From Cercis canadensis (Eukaryota > Streptophyta > Magnoliopsida > Fabales > Fabaceae), in NCBI GenBank assembly GCA_003255065.1, contig QAOA01005271.1, positions 186,001 to 250,000 of the forward strand: a stretch of 64,000 nt of DNA, read 5' to 3'. Positions within the stretch are counted from its first letter, which is position 1. Every line of letters starts with the position of its first letter. The notes under the pieces were generated by a model. It saw nothing but the letters and a program-made list of their open reading frames with translations, ran no database searches and was not told the origin of the DNA. Positions 49,499 to 62,925 of this stretch are shown here, in pieces. Position numbers and translations under genes: made by a program.

Positions 49499-49605
49499 GG
49501 GAGACAAAATTGAAAGTGAAGAAAAGCAGAAACGGAGAGGAAAGGTGCCTCAGGTCTTTGAGTTGACGGAGTTTTGAGGTTTAAACGGGCAGCAATGCCG
49601 GTTAT

Positions 49606-49717
49606 GGCCCAAGGAAACTTAAAATCCAGCGTCGCCATCTTCGCATGGCCCATTTATGTCCAAACGTGTTGAAATGGAGTTTCTTTTTTTCTTTTTGTGA
49701 ATAATGTGCGTGGCCCA
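49606..49717 (-). promoter_or_regulatory. Cluster of three site II (TGGGCC) elements
   Basis: GGCCCA on the plus strand (TGGGCC on the coding strand) at 49606-49611, 49647-49652 and 49712-49717, between 108 and 219 bp upstream of the start codon at 49498. Site II elements (TGGGCC/T), bound by TCP factors, are known to be enriched in plant promoters of nuclear genes for mitochondrial and ribosomal proteins, which fits the gene they precede. Confidence 0.6.
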
Positions 49718-50043
49718 TTTCTTTTTCTCTATTTTTATGACATCTATTTTACTAGCTAAGATAATTGGGAAGAGCAACACAAGCACCAGACACACATACA
49801 CACAAAACAATTAATTTAGGATTTCACAAAAAAGTTGAGATCACATGTTCAAATTTTTATTTTCCTATATCCCTAACTAAAATTCTAGCTTTTATTTAGC
49901 CAATGATTTAAAAACAAAACTGTTAAGTGTAGTATACCATGGTAAGATTGAGCAATCTTTTATTTTTTATTTTTTTTATGATAATAGAAATTCATAGAAA
50001 GCAGAACTTTTCAAACAAAGTACACCAGTTACAATTATAGTAA

Positions 50044-50391
50044 TTACAGACAATCAACAGGGACATCACCCCTCACAAAGTGGCTAATACTTCTAGGTAG
50101 ATAGACTCCTCTTTTATCCGAGAATAAAAATGGTTTGACAAAAGGTGGAGGTTGATCAAAAATTTCAAAAGTGAATGTCATTTAGTGAGCTGCTTTTGTC
50201 AATGCATCTACACGTCTATTTGTTTCTCTAAAGGCATGATGAATTTCAAAATGGGGTATCTTCTGAAGGAGATCCCTGCAACAAGTACATAATGATTGAT
50301 AATGATGGTTAGAATCACCACCTCTTAGCATGTTAACGATAAATGTTGAGTCAACTTCTACAATCAAATTAGATTCTGTGCAATTATGTGG
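50044..50391 (-). pseudogene. RNase H-like retroelement fragment
   Basis: Minus-strand frame with the C-terminal half of a plant non-LTR-type RNase H domain (RVT_3): SNLIVEVDSTFIVNML, then LLQKIPHFEIHHAFRETNRR and VDALTKAAH, ending in TAA. The same frame stays open past this stop with MTFTFEIFDQPPPFV and ends at 50044 with GDVPVDCL. The conserved (D)S, H..RE.N and DAL.K motifs are visible, but the N-terminal half with the other acidic residues and any reverse transcriptase are missing. Looks like a 3' relic of a LINE or a fossil of the domesticated RNase H-like family. Non-functional as seen. Confidence 0.7.
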
Positions 50392-51043
50392 CTAATTTCA
50401 CATTATGTGTTCCACACATAACACATCAGAATTAACTACGAAAAATTAGCAATATGCTAGTGATGAAGATCACTTGATATGTGATTTTTTATTTTGTTAA
50501 ACGATAATGCATAGCTTAAATGACAATTGATAAAGTGATCAATAAAAATTGCAATTAATTATTGCCAGTGTTATTGCTATTATTACTACCATCACCGTTA
50601 TCGTCACTACTGCACACTATCATTGATACCATCTTTAATATCATTGCCAATTATGGTAAAATAGCTATATTAACACAGTAAGTAATTATCAATTAAGCAC
50701 CCAATATTTCTCAACCAAACACCACGTTATATAAAGCATCTCCAACTCAAGTCAAAACATTCAAATGTACTTTTGAATTCCTATGCAAAATCTAGCTGAA
50801 AATTGTTCAGAATACAGAATCATAAGATTGAAGAAAACGGATCAGAGAATGGTAATACGTAAATGCCTTCAAGAGCCGTTTGTGTGTGAATCAGAAGATT
50901 AATAAACACAACTAGGACATTTTTCCTTCAGGGCCATCAAGGGCATTGGAGAATAATACGTTAATGCCCTCTTCAAATGCACACCAGTACAGCTTGCAAG
51001 AAACCCACCTTTTCTATAAAGGCCACTAAAATTCAAAATCACA

Positions 51044-54000
51044 CTATTCCTCGCCATTTTGACCTTCGTCCTTGATAAGCCTGATCATGTCATCAATTCG
51101 AAGAATCGTTATTGCTGCTTCTGTTGCAAACTGGAAAAAAAAATAAAAAATCAGTAAACAAGTTTGCACAGCTATAGAGAATCTGTCGCATGTCAGACAT
51201 TAGTTATATGCAACCAAATTTTTACCTGAATTATTTTTACTTTGCTCATTGCAGGCTCAATGACTCCAGCTTCCAAGTTGTTTCTAATTGTTCCTTTTAA
51301 AAGGTCCAATCCCATGCTGAAGAAAATTGAAAGTGAAAGGCAACGGAAAACATGAATTATTTTTCCGTGCAAGGAGGATGTCAGTGCTATCATAGAAAAA
51401 TACTCTCTCAACCCACCTCCCCTCCACTCAAAACCCAAATAAAAAAAAAAAGGTGATATTATCCAGCAACCTCACTTGGTGTCTATTCTCTTATCTCAAA
51501 CCTTTTTCTCCAGATTTTTCAAATGCATATACCCCACTCAAATTGTGAGGCAACGTTACAAATGCAGAATGTGAAAAAGCCATGACTAATGGTTAATGAA
51601 ATTGCTACTTGTAAAGCTCGCCAGAATATAACATACAAGGGAAGTTAGAAAATATAGCAGCAAATACCTAGATAAATGTTTCTTATCAGCTTTGGTCTGC
51701 GCTGTATGGTGGTAAGCCCGTAATTTCGCAACCAACTCGGTGGCATCCTTAGCAGCATTGACAGAAAGCACCTGCACCAGATATATGTCACCAATGTATA
51801 TTTTGTGGTTGATAAAATGGTTGGAAAGTAGAATTTTATCTGTCCGAAACAAGTCAACCTAAAAACTTAACATGTCAAGCACGGGCCTAAGAATGACTTT
51901 CATAACACTAATGCTGCCTCATGAGAGTTTTCGCTGAACATGAAACGAGGAAGAAATAGACTTGCAGCTACTATCAGCCAAAACTACATAAAACACTACA
52001 CAGAAAGTTTATTGGGAATCTAATATCAAACTTTGTATCACTTGGTCAACTAAGCTCTAACACCATGTCAAAAAACCAATTGACTTAAAATCTGAAGTAA
52101 CAGGTTTTATCATCTTGGCTTGAACCAGACCTTTGGAATAATTAACAGAGCTTCAGCAAACTCAGCTATAGCCAACTGCTCCCGGGATCCTAAAGTTGTG
52201 GCAAGATACTCCAAATATACTGATAATGCCGATTCAACAGCACCTCCACCAGCTACAACCTGCATTGCGAATATCACAATTACAAATTATATATAAAACG
52301 ACAATCACAATTGTAAACAGAAAACATGACAATTCCTAAAGCATCTTCATCTTTATCAGTGATTTAACGTCTACCAACTCTAGCATCATCTTTCATGGAG
52401 AAAAATTGAAAGGGAAACAAAGATCAAACCATTTTGCACATTTTCTGTGTTAATGCAGATATATCGACTTTTGGTCTTTTGGTCAAAAAAGCCTACCAAT
52501 GAAGGGAGAAAGAAGACCCAAAACATGATCAAAGACATAAGCAAATGTGGATCTTTGAGATAAAAATGGCTTCCTCTTTCAATTTGTTATTTGAACCAGA
52601 AAGGATGGTGCTTTTGCGCTTGGTAGGAGAGCAAATGGAAGGAATAAAGAGAAGTGAAAAATGAAAATGGTATAAAGGCATGCATCATGTCTAATGGATT
52701 ATAAATTTTCACTGTCTGTCATTGGAATATCAACTACCACAGTAATTTCATTTTCCCTTCTATAGCTGTCAAACTAAGCTCACTTCAACATAGGTAGCTC
52801 TTTGGGGCAGCTTTCGATTCTTGGCAAAATAGATTATTGTACTTTTGTGTTTGTCCTCGATTTAAAATAATATTTGAAATCATTTCATTTTAGAAATTTG
52901 ACACATGAAAATGATTTTCCAAATATGATCTAAACAAAAACTGATTATTGTAAAATCAATTCTCAAATAACATGTCTAAACATAAAATAATTTTTCTTTT
53001 TTTGGTTTCAAATTCTATTCTTCCACAATCAATTCCACCCAAAAACAATTCTTTGTAGATCTAATTTTTCACAACTAATCCAACCTCTCTCTAAGTACCT
53101 CGAACACAAATCCATATTAGTAAAATGATCAACTAGCCAAGTATGCAGGAGCCAAAAGTCATGTTACAGTGCAAACACTCGATCACAATGAATAAACAGA
53201 AGAAATTATAATACGATAACTCAAAAAGCAGCAAAAACATATCATTTTTGAAAAACTGAAATTTAAAGAAGAATAGGAAACTTCAAGCAGAGTTAGATTT
53301 GAAAGCAGAAGTATGTAGAACAGTACCGTATTTGATTCGAGAGTTCTCTTGACAATTGATAAAGCATCATGCAAAGCTCTATCCATCTCATCAAGCATAT
53401 AGTCATTTGCACCTCTAAGGATCAGTGAGACCTACAGAAAACCAAGACAGGATTACCGATGACACAAGGTGACAACATATGCTATCCACAAATACACCTA
53501 ATACAAACCAGTACATTTCCAGTTATATCAACACTATTTTCCTAATAATTTGATTCCCTTAAATTGCGTTGAAATGCAAATTAGTCATCATAAAAAGGAC
53601 ACCAAGAACCCATTTGTATTACAGAGACAAAAAGACCAAGGGAAATTTAGGTTTCAAAATCCTACAGCACCAAACTGTGCAATTCAAGATAGATCACTCA
53701 CTGCACTTGAAGTTTTGGTCCCTTTTATCATTATCACTGCATCATCAGAAACACGCTCCTCTACAACCTCGTCTGCATATCCAAGAAATGATGGATCAAA
53801 TGTTTCCTCTCCTTCCATATCAGCAAATGTTGAAACCTGCATTCATCAATCATAGTGGAAATCATAAGAAACAAAAGATGTTTCTTGCTTGACAAATAGA
53901 ACCCTATACTAACAGGTCAGACCATATAGGAACAAATAATGATAAGTGAGCTACTAAGATTTAGAAAATAAAAAGGATGAGGAAAAGATTTCTTGTTTGA

Positions 54001-57000
54001 ATTCAGATAACATGGATAATAGGTGAGAGATGCAGTGGAAAAAAAAATTCATTAATTACCAGTATAGTGACAAAAATGTATATAAAATTCTTGACGCCAG
54101 CATCTTAGTCTCTAGCAAAGTGGGAGGGTAAGCTTATGTATAAGCTTCATAAATATAGTGTACATTACTCAATACCAAAGTGATAAAATTTCCATCTCCA
54201 TCCTCCAATCAATAAAAAGAGAGCAATATAAAACTCACTTCACAAATATTTTGTACCTCTATTCATTCTACTAAAATAGCCTAATACAAAGTTGACTCAA
54301 AGTGAAATAATAAATGTTAATTGTAAAAATATTACCCCAGAATAAAACTAAAGAAAAAATATTTACCATTGTTGCACCAGTTGCCTTGGCAACATGACGC
54401 ATATCCTCTTTCCGCACACGTCTTACAGCAATTGCCCCAGCCTCAACGAAGTACTGAAACAGCAACGAAGATTAAATGTTAACAAACAAATACTTGCATA
54501 TTAAATTCATGATGTCGTGATAAAAATAGAGCATGTAAGTTGCACAAGGAATCACACAATCCATCAATTTGACCCACTAGTACCATATCAAACAGGTTTC
54601 AATTAACTTATAAATTTCATATCCATACTCAAAGATACAATATAAGATGTAGCAAATTCAACTGAACCACCCCTGGGAAAGAGAGAACAGGGAGGGGAGG
54701 AGAAAGGTAGTAAGATAGTAGATATTGAAACAACTAAGATACTCTTAAGGGGAATAGGGCTAAGCAGAGTGAAAAGGGTTTTCCATGAGATGGGAAATGA
54801 AAACTATTAGCCCCACACGGGGTTTATGAATAAGTGATTGTTAGATAATGAGCAAGGAATATCCGTCTTTCTGCTAAAGAGGATGTATTGAACTAATAAT
54901 TCATTAGAGATACTTTTTATGAATGTCAAATAAGTATCATAAGTAAATTGCTCCCAGTTGTTCAAGTATTTGATAACCAGCGTCATTCTTTGATAAATGA
55001 TCACTATGACTCAGACTTAACAGAATTTGATCAATCCTTTTTTCTATCGTTAAGGTAGAGAACTGAACCCAGAATTCTCTTTCTTTATCATCAATCGAAT
55101 CACTGTTCGAGACTCAGGATTCTATTTTATCATCAATCCAATCACCATTCACGTTTTTTTCTTTTTCTTATCAAGGAATAGAAAAATGCATCAATAATAC
55201 CTCTCCTGAAAAACCACTGAACAGTTATGGCCATGTGGTCTATCAACTAATTTTTTCAGTTGTCATTCAGATAGTGAAAATGTAAATGTCATAAAGAATG
55301 AGAGGAACATGTTTCAACTACACTCATCTTAGTATACTACATTAAAAGATCATAACTACATTATCCTACCCAAAGAAAAGATCATTAAAAGCGGTAGAAA
55401 AACGAAATGGAACAGGAACTTGCCTTGAGTGCCATGTCATCAATCCCTTTAGTTGTCAAAACAACATTTGCTCCAGCTTTCAGTAGTTTTTCAATTCGTT
55501 CTTTAGTCATATCAGCTTCCCTAGAATGAGATAGAATGATCAATTCTTAAACCAGATAGAAATATAAAAATTGTTCAAAACTAAGAATAAACAAATTTCC
55601 AATATGGCAAAATACAAAATAGCATAGTACTTGACAAAAGAAAAAAAAATCATATCATTTCAAGCATCAATGAGAGCTATCCATGCACATATACAAATTT
55701 TCTGAACCCAGTTTAAATACATATTCCAGGAGATCTGTGTGTGAGGAACCACTTTCAAGAACTAAATGATGGTCCCTTGCCAACCCTAACTATTATTCAG
55801 CATCCTAGCATTGCCAAGATGGAAACTACCAAATGTTTAACCTACCAGATGATCAGCTGATAGCTGCACTTATTATTCTTTTCTGTTCAAAAGACTATTT
55901 TTGCACCAGTGTCTTTTTGTTTTTGATAATATAGCTTATGCACAGGGCATCATTCTCTGACTGATGCCCTGCACGTAAGCTTCATTATCAACAATATGTC
56001 CAGAAACATCTACCCAGTTTAATGGTAGACCCCTATGTTTTTTTCCTTTCACCTAACAGGGCTTTGGACAATATGCATGCCTAAAGATGAATGCTTTCTA
56101 TACATGACTACTTAACCTGACACCTGGCTTACTTTTAATAAGCAAGTAGACTTTCTCCTTAGTATATTGTAAAAAAGAGAATCTAGGAAAGTATCACATT
56201 ATGAATGATGGCAGTCTATGATCATATTGCCAGTACCTCTGACGAATTTTCTCAAGCTCCCTAGGGTCAGTGACTAAAACTTGGACACCCAATTGCATTT
56301 TTGTCTTCTGAAGATTAAAATCAAGACAAGCAATTTTCGCAGGGGCAACTCTAAGAGGCATTCCTTGAGCAGCTCGGCCAGTATTTAGAGCATAACCATT
56401 CATCAAATAGCTGTCTCTAGCACTTTTTCCATGAGCTTTCAATATATTGATTCCCTGGAAAATGGAGCAAAATAAGTTATTATATTCATTACAAAGCCTA
56501 AGATCTTAAGCAAGATATACAGATTAGACTATATAATACAGATTATAAGCCTACTACTGATTGATCAGACAACATACTGCCAAACATTTACATATTTCAG
56601 CATGGAGGAAGAGACCTAAGATTAACATGTATTCTATCACAAACCTTGATTGGGTATCTAACTTCACCCCGGGCATTGGTCATCTTTACAGCCTGTACTG
56701 CATCTACAACCTATAAATTGCATAAACAAGTCAATTAGATAATTGAAAACGTGATGAGCTCTTATATCAGACCTATGGCCAAAAAGTCTCCAGCATTCAG
56801 GATCAGCGTTTAGTCAAAATGCATAACTAAATCAAGTCGCTTTATCTTAACCAATCATGCATAACTAGTCAATTCAAAAGTGTGATTAAGCCAATAAAAT
56901 ATTTTAATTCCCTGTTCTTACCAGCAGAAAGTAATTGTAGTATTTAGTATGAAAGCAAATCTTTCATTGAAAGATAAATTGTGATCATTAAAAATTTTTA

Positions 57001-58857
57001 AAAGAAAAGAGTCCAAAAAGGATGGGGGGGAAATATATATTTTTGGCTCAACTACTAATACAAGTAGATTTTGAGATGGTACACAAGAAAATTTATATAA
57101 GCTCAATATTAGTAGCAGAAGAAGGAATGCTTCAGTTTCAACTGATATGAATTATTAAAATTTAAGACAGATTCATAATAATTCCAGACATACCAAATTG
57201 GCAAAGAAGTCATCATCACCAGCTATCAACTTTGAGGACATGCTGGTCTTGGCACAGTTAATTAATGAATCTTTTCCAAGCTTTTCAACCTAAGAAAGTG
57301 AAGAAAAAAATCTGACTCAGTAATATGTCAAATTCATGAGAGAAAAAACTTATACTTTCATACATACTACACAAAATATCTAATGGGGATCTTATAAGGG
57401 AAAGAAAAAGCGAAGGTAAAAGATATGGTTCCTTCATTGATATTCTCAGAAATAACAAGTTAATACAAAGGCATTACCTTGACAGCCAACTTTTCTTCGA
57501 CATATTTGCATGCTTCCCGCATAGCAAGCTACCCAGAATAATTAAAAAACAGAAGTGACTGATAAGTTTTCTAAGTAAAATCCCAAGTCATGTTCCAAAA
57601 ATATTAGATTCTGTATAAGAGACTACACATGACAGGCAATAGATACATGAACCACAAGAAAGAATGAAAAGATAAATAAAGGTACTCTACAGAATGCTAC
57701 TTACCCTGTATCCACTGATTATTGAGGTCGGGTGAATCTTATTCCTCACCAGATCATTTGCTCTCTGCATGAAAAGTTATACATTTATCTGGTCACATCC
57801 TTCATGCATGTAAGTTTGTAAAATACAGACAAAACACATATAAAGTGATAAGAAGACACAGCTTGCGCTTACTTTTAGCAGCTCAGCAGCTACAATAACC
57901 ACTGACGTTGTGCCGTCTCCAACTTCTCTATCTTGAAGCTCAGCCAATTCTACCAATACCTGTACACTCCATAAAAGAACATCAAGCATATAAACCATTG
58001 GCAAAGAGGTATCAAAATAGGGGGGATGAGATTAACATATGACAAACAAACAGCTAAATTTGATCATCTCTTCACCTTGGCTGCAGGGTGCTCTACTTCC
58101 AACATCTTAAGTATAGTAGCACCATCGTTAGTAATTGTCACATCACCAATGTCATCAACAAGCATCTGAAATAACCAACCGACAAAAGGTGTGTCATCAC
58201 TCATCAATGTCAACATACAGTTTATTTCCAATTTATTAAAGGCACCTTTTTCCCCCATTTCACATAACAAATCATCATTGTTAATCTTCAAAACAAACAA
58301 CAAAAACTTAAAAAGATTACAATAATACTATGCCACTTCAGTAAATTCTTGACAAAAATGCATAAAACTATGCAACTTAACCTTTCTAGGTTCTAGTTTA
58401 CACCAAATAGAAAACCTTAACTAACCCTGAAATACTCACAAGAGAAAAGATTCCAACGAGACAATTATCACGCCAGCAATAATGGGTACACTATTTGTGT
58501 GAAACACCAAAGGCATAGAAACACACATAAGAGAAAGAGAAAAGTTTACCTTGTCGAGGCCAACAGGACCCAATGAGGTTTTGACAATGTTGGCAACTGC
58601 TTGGCACGCCATCACTGTTATCCAATGCACAAAACATATTAATCCAATTTGAACCAAAAAACACATCTTTATAGCTTTCCATCAGCTTGAAAATAAATCA
58701 AGTTAAATTTATGTACAAAAAGGGGAGTGGGGGAAGCTTCATGCTTTAGCAGCCATTAGGAGAAAGAGAAAGGAGAGCACGTACCATTTTGCGTGCGGAC
58801 GTCCTGACCAGATTGCCGCTCGCCGGAAATGTCAGGGGTTTGTGCAACGATTGCCAT
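51044..58857 (-). CDS. CCT1: T-complex protein 1 subunit alpha (CCT1/TCP-1 alpha), 17 exons
   Basis: Alpha subunit of the cytosolic group II chaperonin TRiC/CCT, which folds actin, tubulin and other clients with ATP. Exons: 58785-58857, 58550-58614, 58076-58165, 57873-57959, 57705-57764, 57478-57528, 57194-57289, 56645-56710, 56237-56454, 55424-55520, 54367-54453, 53702-53836, 53327-53431, 52131-52259, 51668-51771, 51226-51316, 51044-51130. They total 547 codons (546 residues), within one residue of the Arabidopsis protein as I recall it. Seen: nucleotide-binding motifs [11 protein letters not shown] (55-65) and GDGTT (90-94), apical-domain [16 protein letters not shown] and [33 protein letters not shown], the catalytic-region [12 protein letters not shown] and VVAGGGAVE (411-419), C-terminal [13 protein letters not shown]. 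Intron 10 begins with GC (CTCAAG|GCAAGT). Start [20 protein letters not shown] matches plant CCT1. Intact. Confidence 0.97.
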
Positions 58858-60800
58858 AATGGTTTCTGCAGGAGAAAGGCCGTGGAGACAGAATGAAAAT
58901 AAACCCTGGATCAGATTCAGAGAGAGGAAGAAGGAGGTGATTACTAGAATAAAGTTTGCCGCTTTCTTACTGTTTATGCGAAACCAGAGAAGATGAGTAT
59001 AAGCCTCTCTGGAATGTTCACAAGAGTAGCGAGTAGCGAGTAGCGACCGAGAGTTTGAGCAGTGAAGACTCCGGAGGGACTGCGTTACTTTGTGAGAGCG
59101 CAAATCAGAAGGGTTTGCAGATGCGCCGACGTCGTTTTGTAGCTTTTATTTTAGGTCACCCGCGATACGAATGGGAATGGGAGGGCTTTCAGAGTTTCAG
59201 AGGCTTACAACGTCGTCGTTTCTCTCTTTATATTAATGGCTAAAATATCTATTCGTAAAAAGAGATATTATATTTAGAAAATATTTTGGATTTAGTTGTC
59301 AGAATTACTGTTTTAATATTGTCAACTTATAACTATTTTTAGATAATTTTGAAGTTTCTAATACTTTATTTTATCTAATAAATATATTTAAATTTTGGTA
59401 AGATTTTGATAAATTTTTATTTTAGTTAAATAACTTTACTCTTTTATCTATTTAATTTTTACTATAATTAAAAAACAAATACACAATGATGAACCAAAAT
59501 TAAAGTGAGTGTTGATTAGATGATACTAATTGAGAAGGTTTTTCTTTCAAGACGAAATTGATAGCGATATTGTTTTATATCCTTTTATTAGGATTAATTA
59601 ATAGACAAAGCAGGACTACTGGAGTAGAACTACAAAGGAATGTGCGTTGTGTTGGGATGTTTGGGTGAGGACTAAAGAGAAAGAAAGCTGAAGTGAAAAA
59701 CTTGCATGAGTCTTAAATTGTCTCTCCATCAATGGGTGAAACTTGAAAAAAAAAAAAAAATGAAGGGAAAATGGGCGAGAAACCATGTATTTCTCAAAGT
59801 GAGCATTATGCTTAGGGGGAAACACTCTCTTCACCTTAGTTCGTGTGGATTTGAGTGAAACTCATTCAATAATTTTAGTGTTCTGATTAAAATCTTGAAA
59901 AATTGAGTCGTTTAATATATACAAGAATATATAATTCACGCTCTCTTTTCAAGTTTTTGTTAGCACATTTTCTTATATCATATTATTCTTATATTTATAA
60001 AAAAATTGTGTGTTTTAGCACATATTGAATGATTAAATTTTTTAAAATATTCTTAATAACATCAAAATTATAAAATAACTCTTAATGTGTCCCACCCAAA
60101 AAAAAGTGGTATAATGCTACTCCCTCTAAGAGGGTGGGTAGCATATAGCCCTCATCATTTCTCAATTAATCCACAAAAGACAAAGATGGAATGCTAGAGA
60201 ACTCATCCATTTTTTACTTGTGTTCTTCATTTTGTCACTTCTCATCAATCCTCTTTAATTTTTACTTTTTTATAGCTCATTATTTTCCCGACCCCAAATA
60301 TGGCTAATTTTACAATATCATGTATATAATTACAATCAATATAATTAGTTTTATAATTTATTTGTTATGATATTAATAAATTCTATAAAAATAGTTTTTT
60401 TTTAATTTTAATAATAAATTTTATTTGAACCTTAGTTAGTTTGAATGAATTTATTTTATCCTTAAAATCAAATTAAATTTTTTAAATTTTTATAAAAAAT
60501 ATGCTAATAGTTATTAAATTACTCCACTTTCTCTCACTTTCTTTATTTATTAAATAAAAAAAATATTTCTCTTCTCATTTTTTTTAAAATTTTTACTCAT
60601 CTAAATATATATAAAAAAAATTCCCTCTAACTTTCTCTAGTCTGAATTTTCATTCCCATCCTTTTTTCTTTTTCTTCTTCTTCACATCCAAACATAGCAT
60701 TAGGAATGAACTCGTGCATCACACGTGCTCCCAACAATATCTTCTCTTTCAGTTCTCAACCGCCAATTTTTTCAAGTTCACACAGTGACTGCTGACCAGC
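58858..60800. promoter_or_regulatory. Divergent intergenic region between CCT1 and the fibrillin gene
   Basis: The CCT1-proximal ~400 bp is relatively GC-rich and contains a short AGTAGCG tandem array (59027-59047). The middle (59250-60660) is AT-rich with no gene. Near the fibrillin gene a CACGTG-like ACACGTGC core lies at about 60722-60729, some 75 bp before its start codon, suitable for bZIP or bHLH binding. Confidence 0.45.
58866..58970 (-). other. CCT1: Predicted 5' UTR intron of CCT1
   Basis: On the coding strand AACA|GTAAGAAAG (donor at 58970) is followed 105 bp later by a pyrimidine-rich tract and TCCTGCAG|AAACCATT, eight bases before the ATG. Both sites are strong and the spacing is typical of plant introns. 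No transcript evidence is available here. Confidence 0.5.
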
Positions 60801-62925
60801 ATGAAACTCAGAACTGAAGCACCATCAATTTCTCTCACCAGCCATATAATCCCATGGCCACGAGCCTCCTTCTTCCCAACTCCTTCAAACTTCAAAACCC
60901 TAACCCCTAAGTTTTCCAAATCACACTACCCTCACACTCAAAAAATCACCTGTTCTAACACAACCCAATCACAATCTGCGAAAGAAGACCTTCTCAGCCT
61001 CATCTCAGACCAAGACCGTGGTCTGGGGACCCAAAATGATCCAAAAAAACGAGCTTTAATCATCAAAGCCATCGATGCAATGGCTGTATTGGGCGCTGGT
61101 TTAGTCACCACCAGTGATTCCCTGTCGGGAACGTGGAGGCTCCTCTGGACCACAGAGAAAGAGCAGCTCTTCATAATTGAGAAAGCTTACCTCTTTGGTA
61201 CCCAAGCTGGTGATGTTTTACAGGTGATAGACGTTCAGAAAAGGACTCTAAACAATGTCATCACTTTTCCTCCAGATGGGGTGTTCTTTGTTCGATCCAA
61301 TATTGAGATTGCATCGCCACAGAGAGTGAATTTCAGGTCTCTAATTGTTAATTTCAGCATCAAAGTTATATTCATTTCCAAAAAAAAAAAAAAAGAATGC
61401 TGGAAATCAGAACAAGTTTCCTTTTATTTTGTTCTTTGATTTCAACTAGGCAATATATCATGAAGAAATTGTTTTAATACAAGTATTGGGCCTTTTGGAA
61501 TTGGAATTATGGAATTAGTCCAATTTTGAGTCTACTTGCTGCACATATACATTTTATGAATTTTAAAGCATAAATGTTTTCATCTTCCTTTTCCGTTTTG
61601 GTTTTCTCTTTATGTGTTTAGCACTGATATTTGTTGTTTTAGATTTACTAGCGCAGTCTTACGTGGGAAGAACTGGGAAATTCCGTTGCCGCCATTTGGA
61701 CAGGGCTGGTGAGTACTTTAACTTTGAAATTTAGTTTATTTTTTGGGCCATGACTTTGAAATGCAATTGAAGTGAATTTAATTGAGTGATTTGAAAATGT
61801 TGCTTTCATATATTTACATATAGTAATATTATTTGAAAGTACTTGAGTGTTGTTATTCACTTAATCTCTTTGACAATTTAAGGGTGTGCTTGGTAGAGAT
61901 GAATATAGGAAACTGAAAATGGGAGGGTTGAAAATGAGTGGCAAAAATCGTTGTATGCTTGCTTGGTAATACAATAATATGGAATGGATGAAAATGGAGT
62001 GCTACTATTGCAATCCAACAAGTATATTTCTATCAAATTTGAGATGAAAATGAGGTGAAAAAGCAATATCACGTATACTTATATTTAGTTTAGAAATATT
62101 ATCAATGAGGAAGATGAGGTAAATTGTCAGTCATTCTTCTCCACTTTCAGTCATACCAGGCAAGAGGGATGAAATAAATTATCTAAATTTCCACATTCTC
62201 TACCAAGCACAAACAAGTGAAACCGAAACCTCTCCATCCCCCCTTTTTTTTCCCTATTTCATTCAGTTATCTATTATATACTTTCTTATTTTTCACCTCT
62301 TCTACCCATCACACTCTAAAGTAGGACCATTATGTTAGGGGCGTGTTATGCCATCTGCATTATGTTTTCAATTTTGTCCAATAACTGGTTGACCCCATTT
62401 CAAGCCTTCAGGCAGAATCCTCTTATCACCTTGATTTGTCATCTTGCAGTGTTCCAACTATTATGTGGATAGTCTTACCCAAGAAGTGAATTCTAACTTG
62501 ATGGCTATACTTGGTATTTGTTAGATATATATGTCAGCTTGGAGATGTGGCTTTCTTGTGCATATATAGAGTGTTGGGGTTTTAAGTTGAGATAATTACA
62601 TCTAATTGCAGCATTAGTGATCTGACAGTGCTGAGTGGAAGGGCTGTTGCTCAACAAATAAAAGTTTGTAGCTATATATGAGCTCTTGTTATTCTGATCT
62701 CTCTCATTTTTTCTAATTCCTACACTTTGATTTTGGGGGGTCAAAAAGATGTGAGCAGGGTGGTAAGGGCTGTGTTTTATTCAAGTTTTATTTTGTGATT
62801 CTGTCCTTGCATCTTGTTTCTGTAGGTTTGAGACTGTATACCTTGATGATGACATTCGAGTTGTAAAAGATATCAGGAAAGACTATTTAGTTGTTGACCG
62901 TGCTTCCTATGCCTGGAAAGAATGA
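60801..62925 (+). CDS. Plastid-lipid-associated protein / fibrillin (PAP11/FBN9-like), three exons
   Basis: Exons 60801-61336, 61643-61708 and 62826-62925 join in phase into 234 codons (233 residues plus TGA). The first ~50 residues are rich in Ser, Thr, Pro and Lys and poor in acids, as a chloroplast transit peptide should be. The mature part is a compact PAP/fibrillin domain: AKEDLLSLISDQDRGLGTQ (60-78), LSGTWRLLWTTEKEQLFIIE (108-127), GDVLQVIDVQKRTLNNVITF (137-156), FPPDGVFFVR, IASPQRVNFRFTSAVLRGKN, IPLPPFGQGWFETVYLDDDI and DYLVVDRASYAW. Fibrillins are lipocalin-fold proteins of plastoglobules and thylakoids. The short length and sequence recall PAP11/FBN9 of Arabidopsis, but that subgroup call is from memory. 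The final DYLVVDRASY matches the conserved C-terminal block, so the gene is complete. Confidence 0.88.

Larger units (their letters stand above)
49499..51043. other. Intergenic between NFD6-like gene and CCT1 3' end
   Basis: Holds the site II promoter region, the RNase H relic, and AT-rich sequence with no other coding signal. From about 50900 onward it is probably the 3' untranslated region of CCT1. Confidence 0.5.

Noticed and set aside
60938-61174. Minus-strand 78-codon frame inside the fibrillin first exon
   Set aside because: Antisense shadow of a well-supported coding exon.
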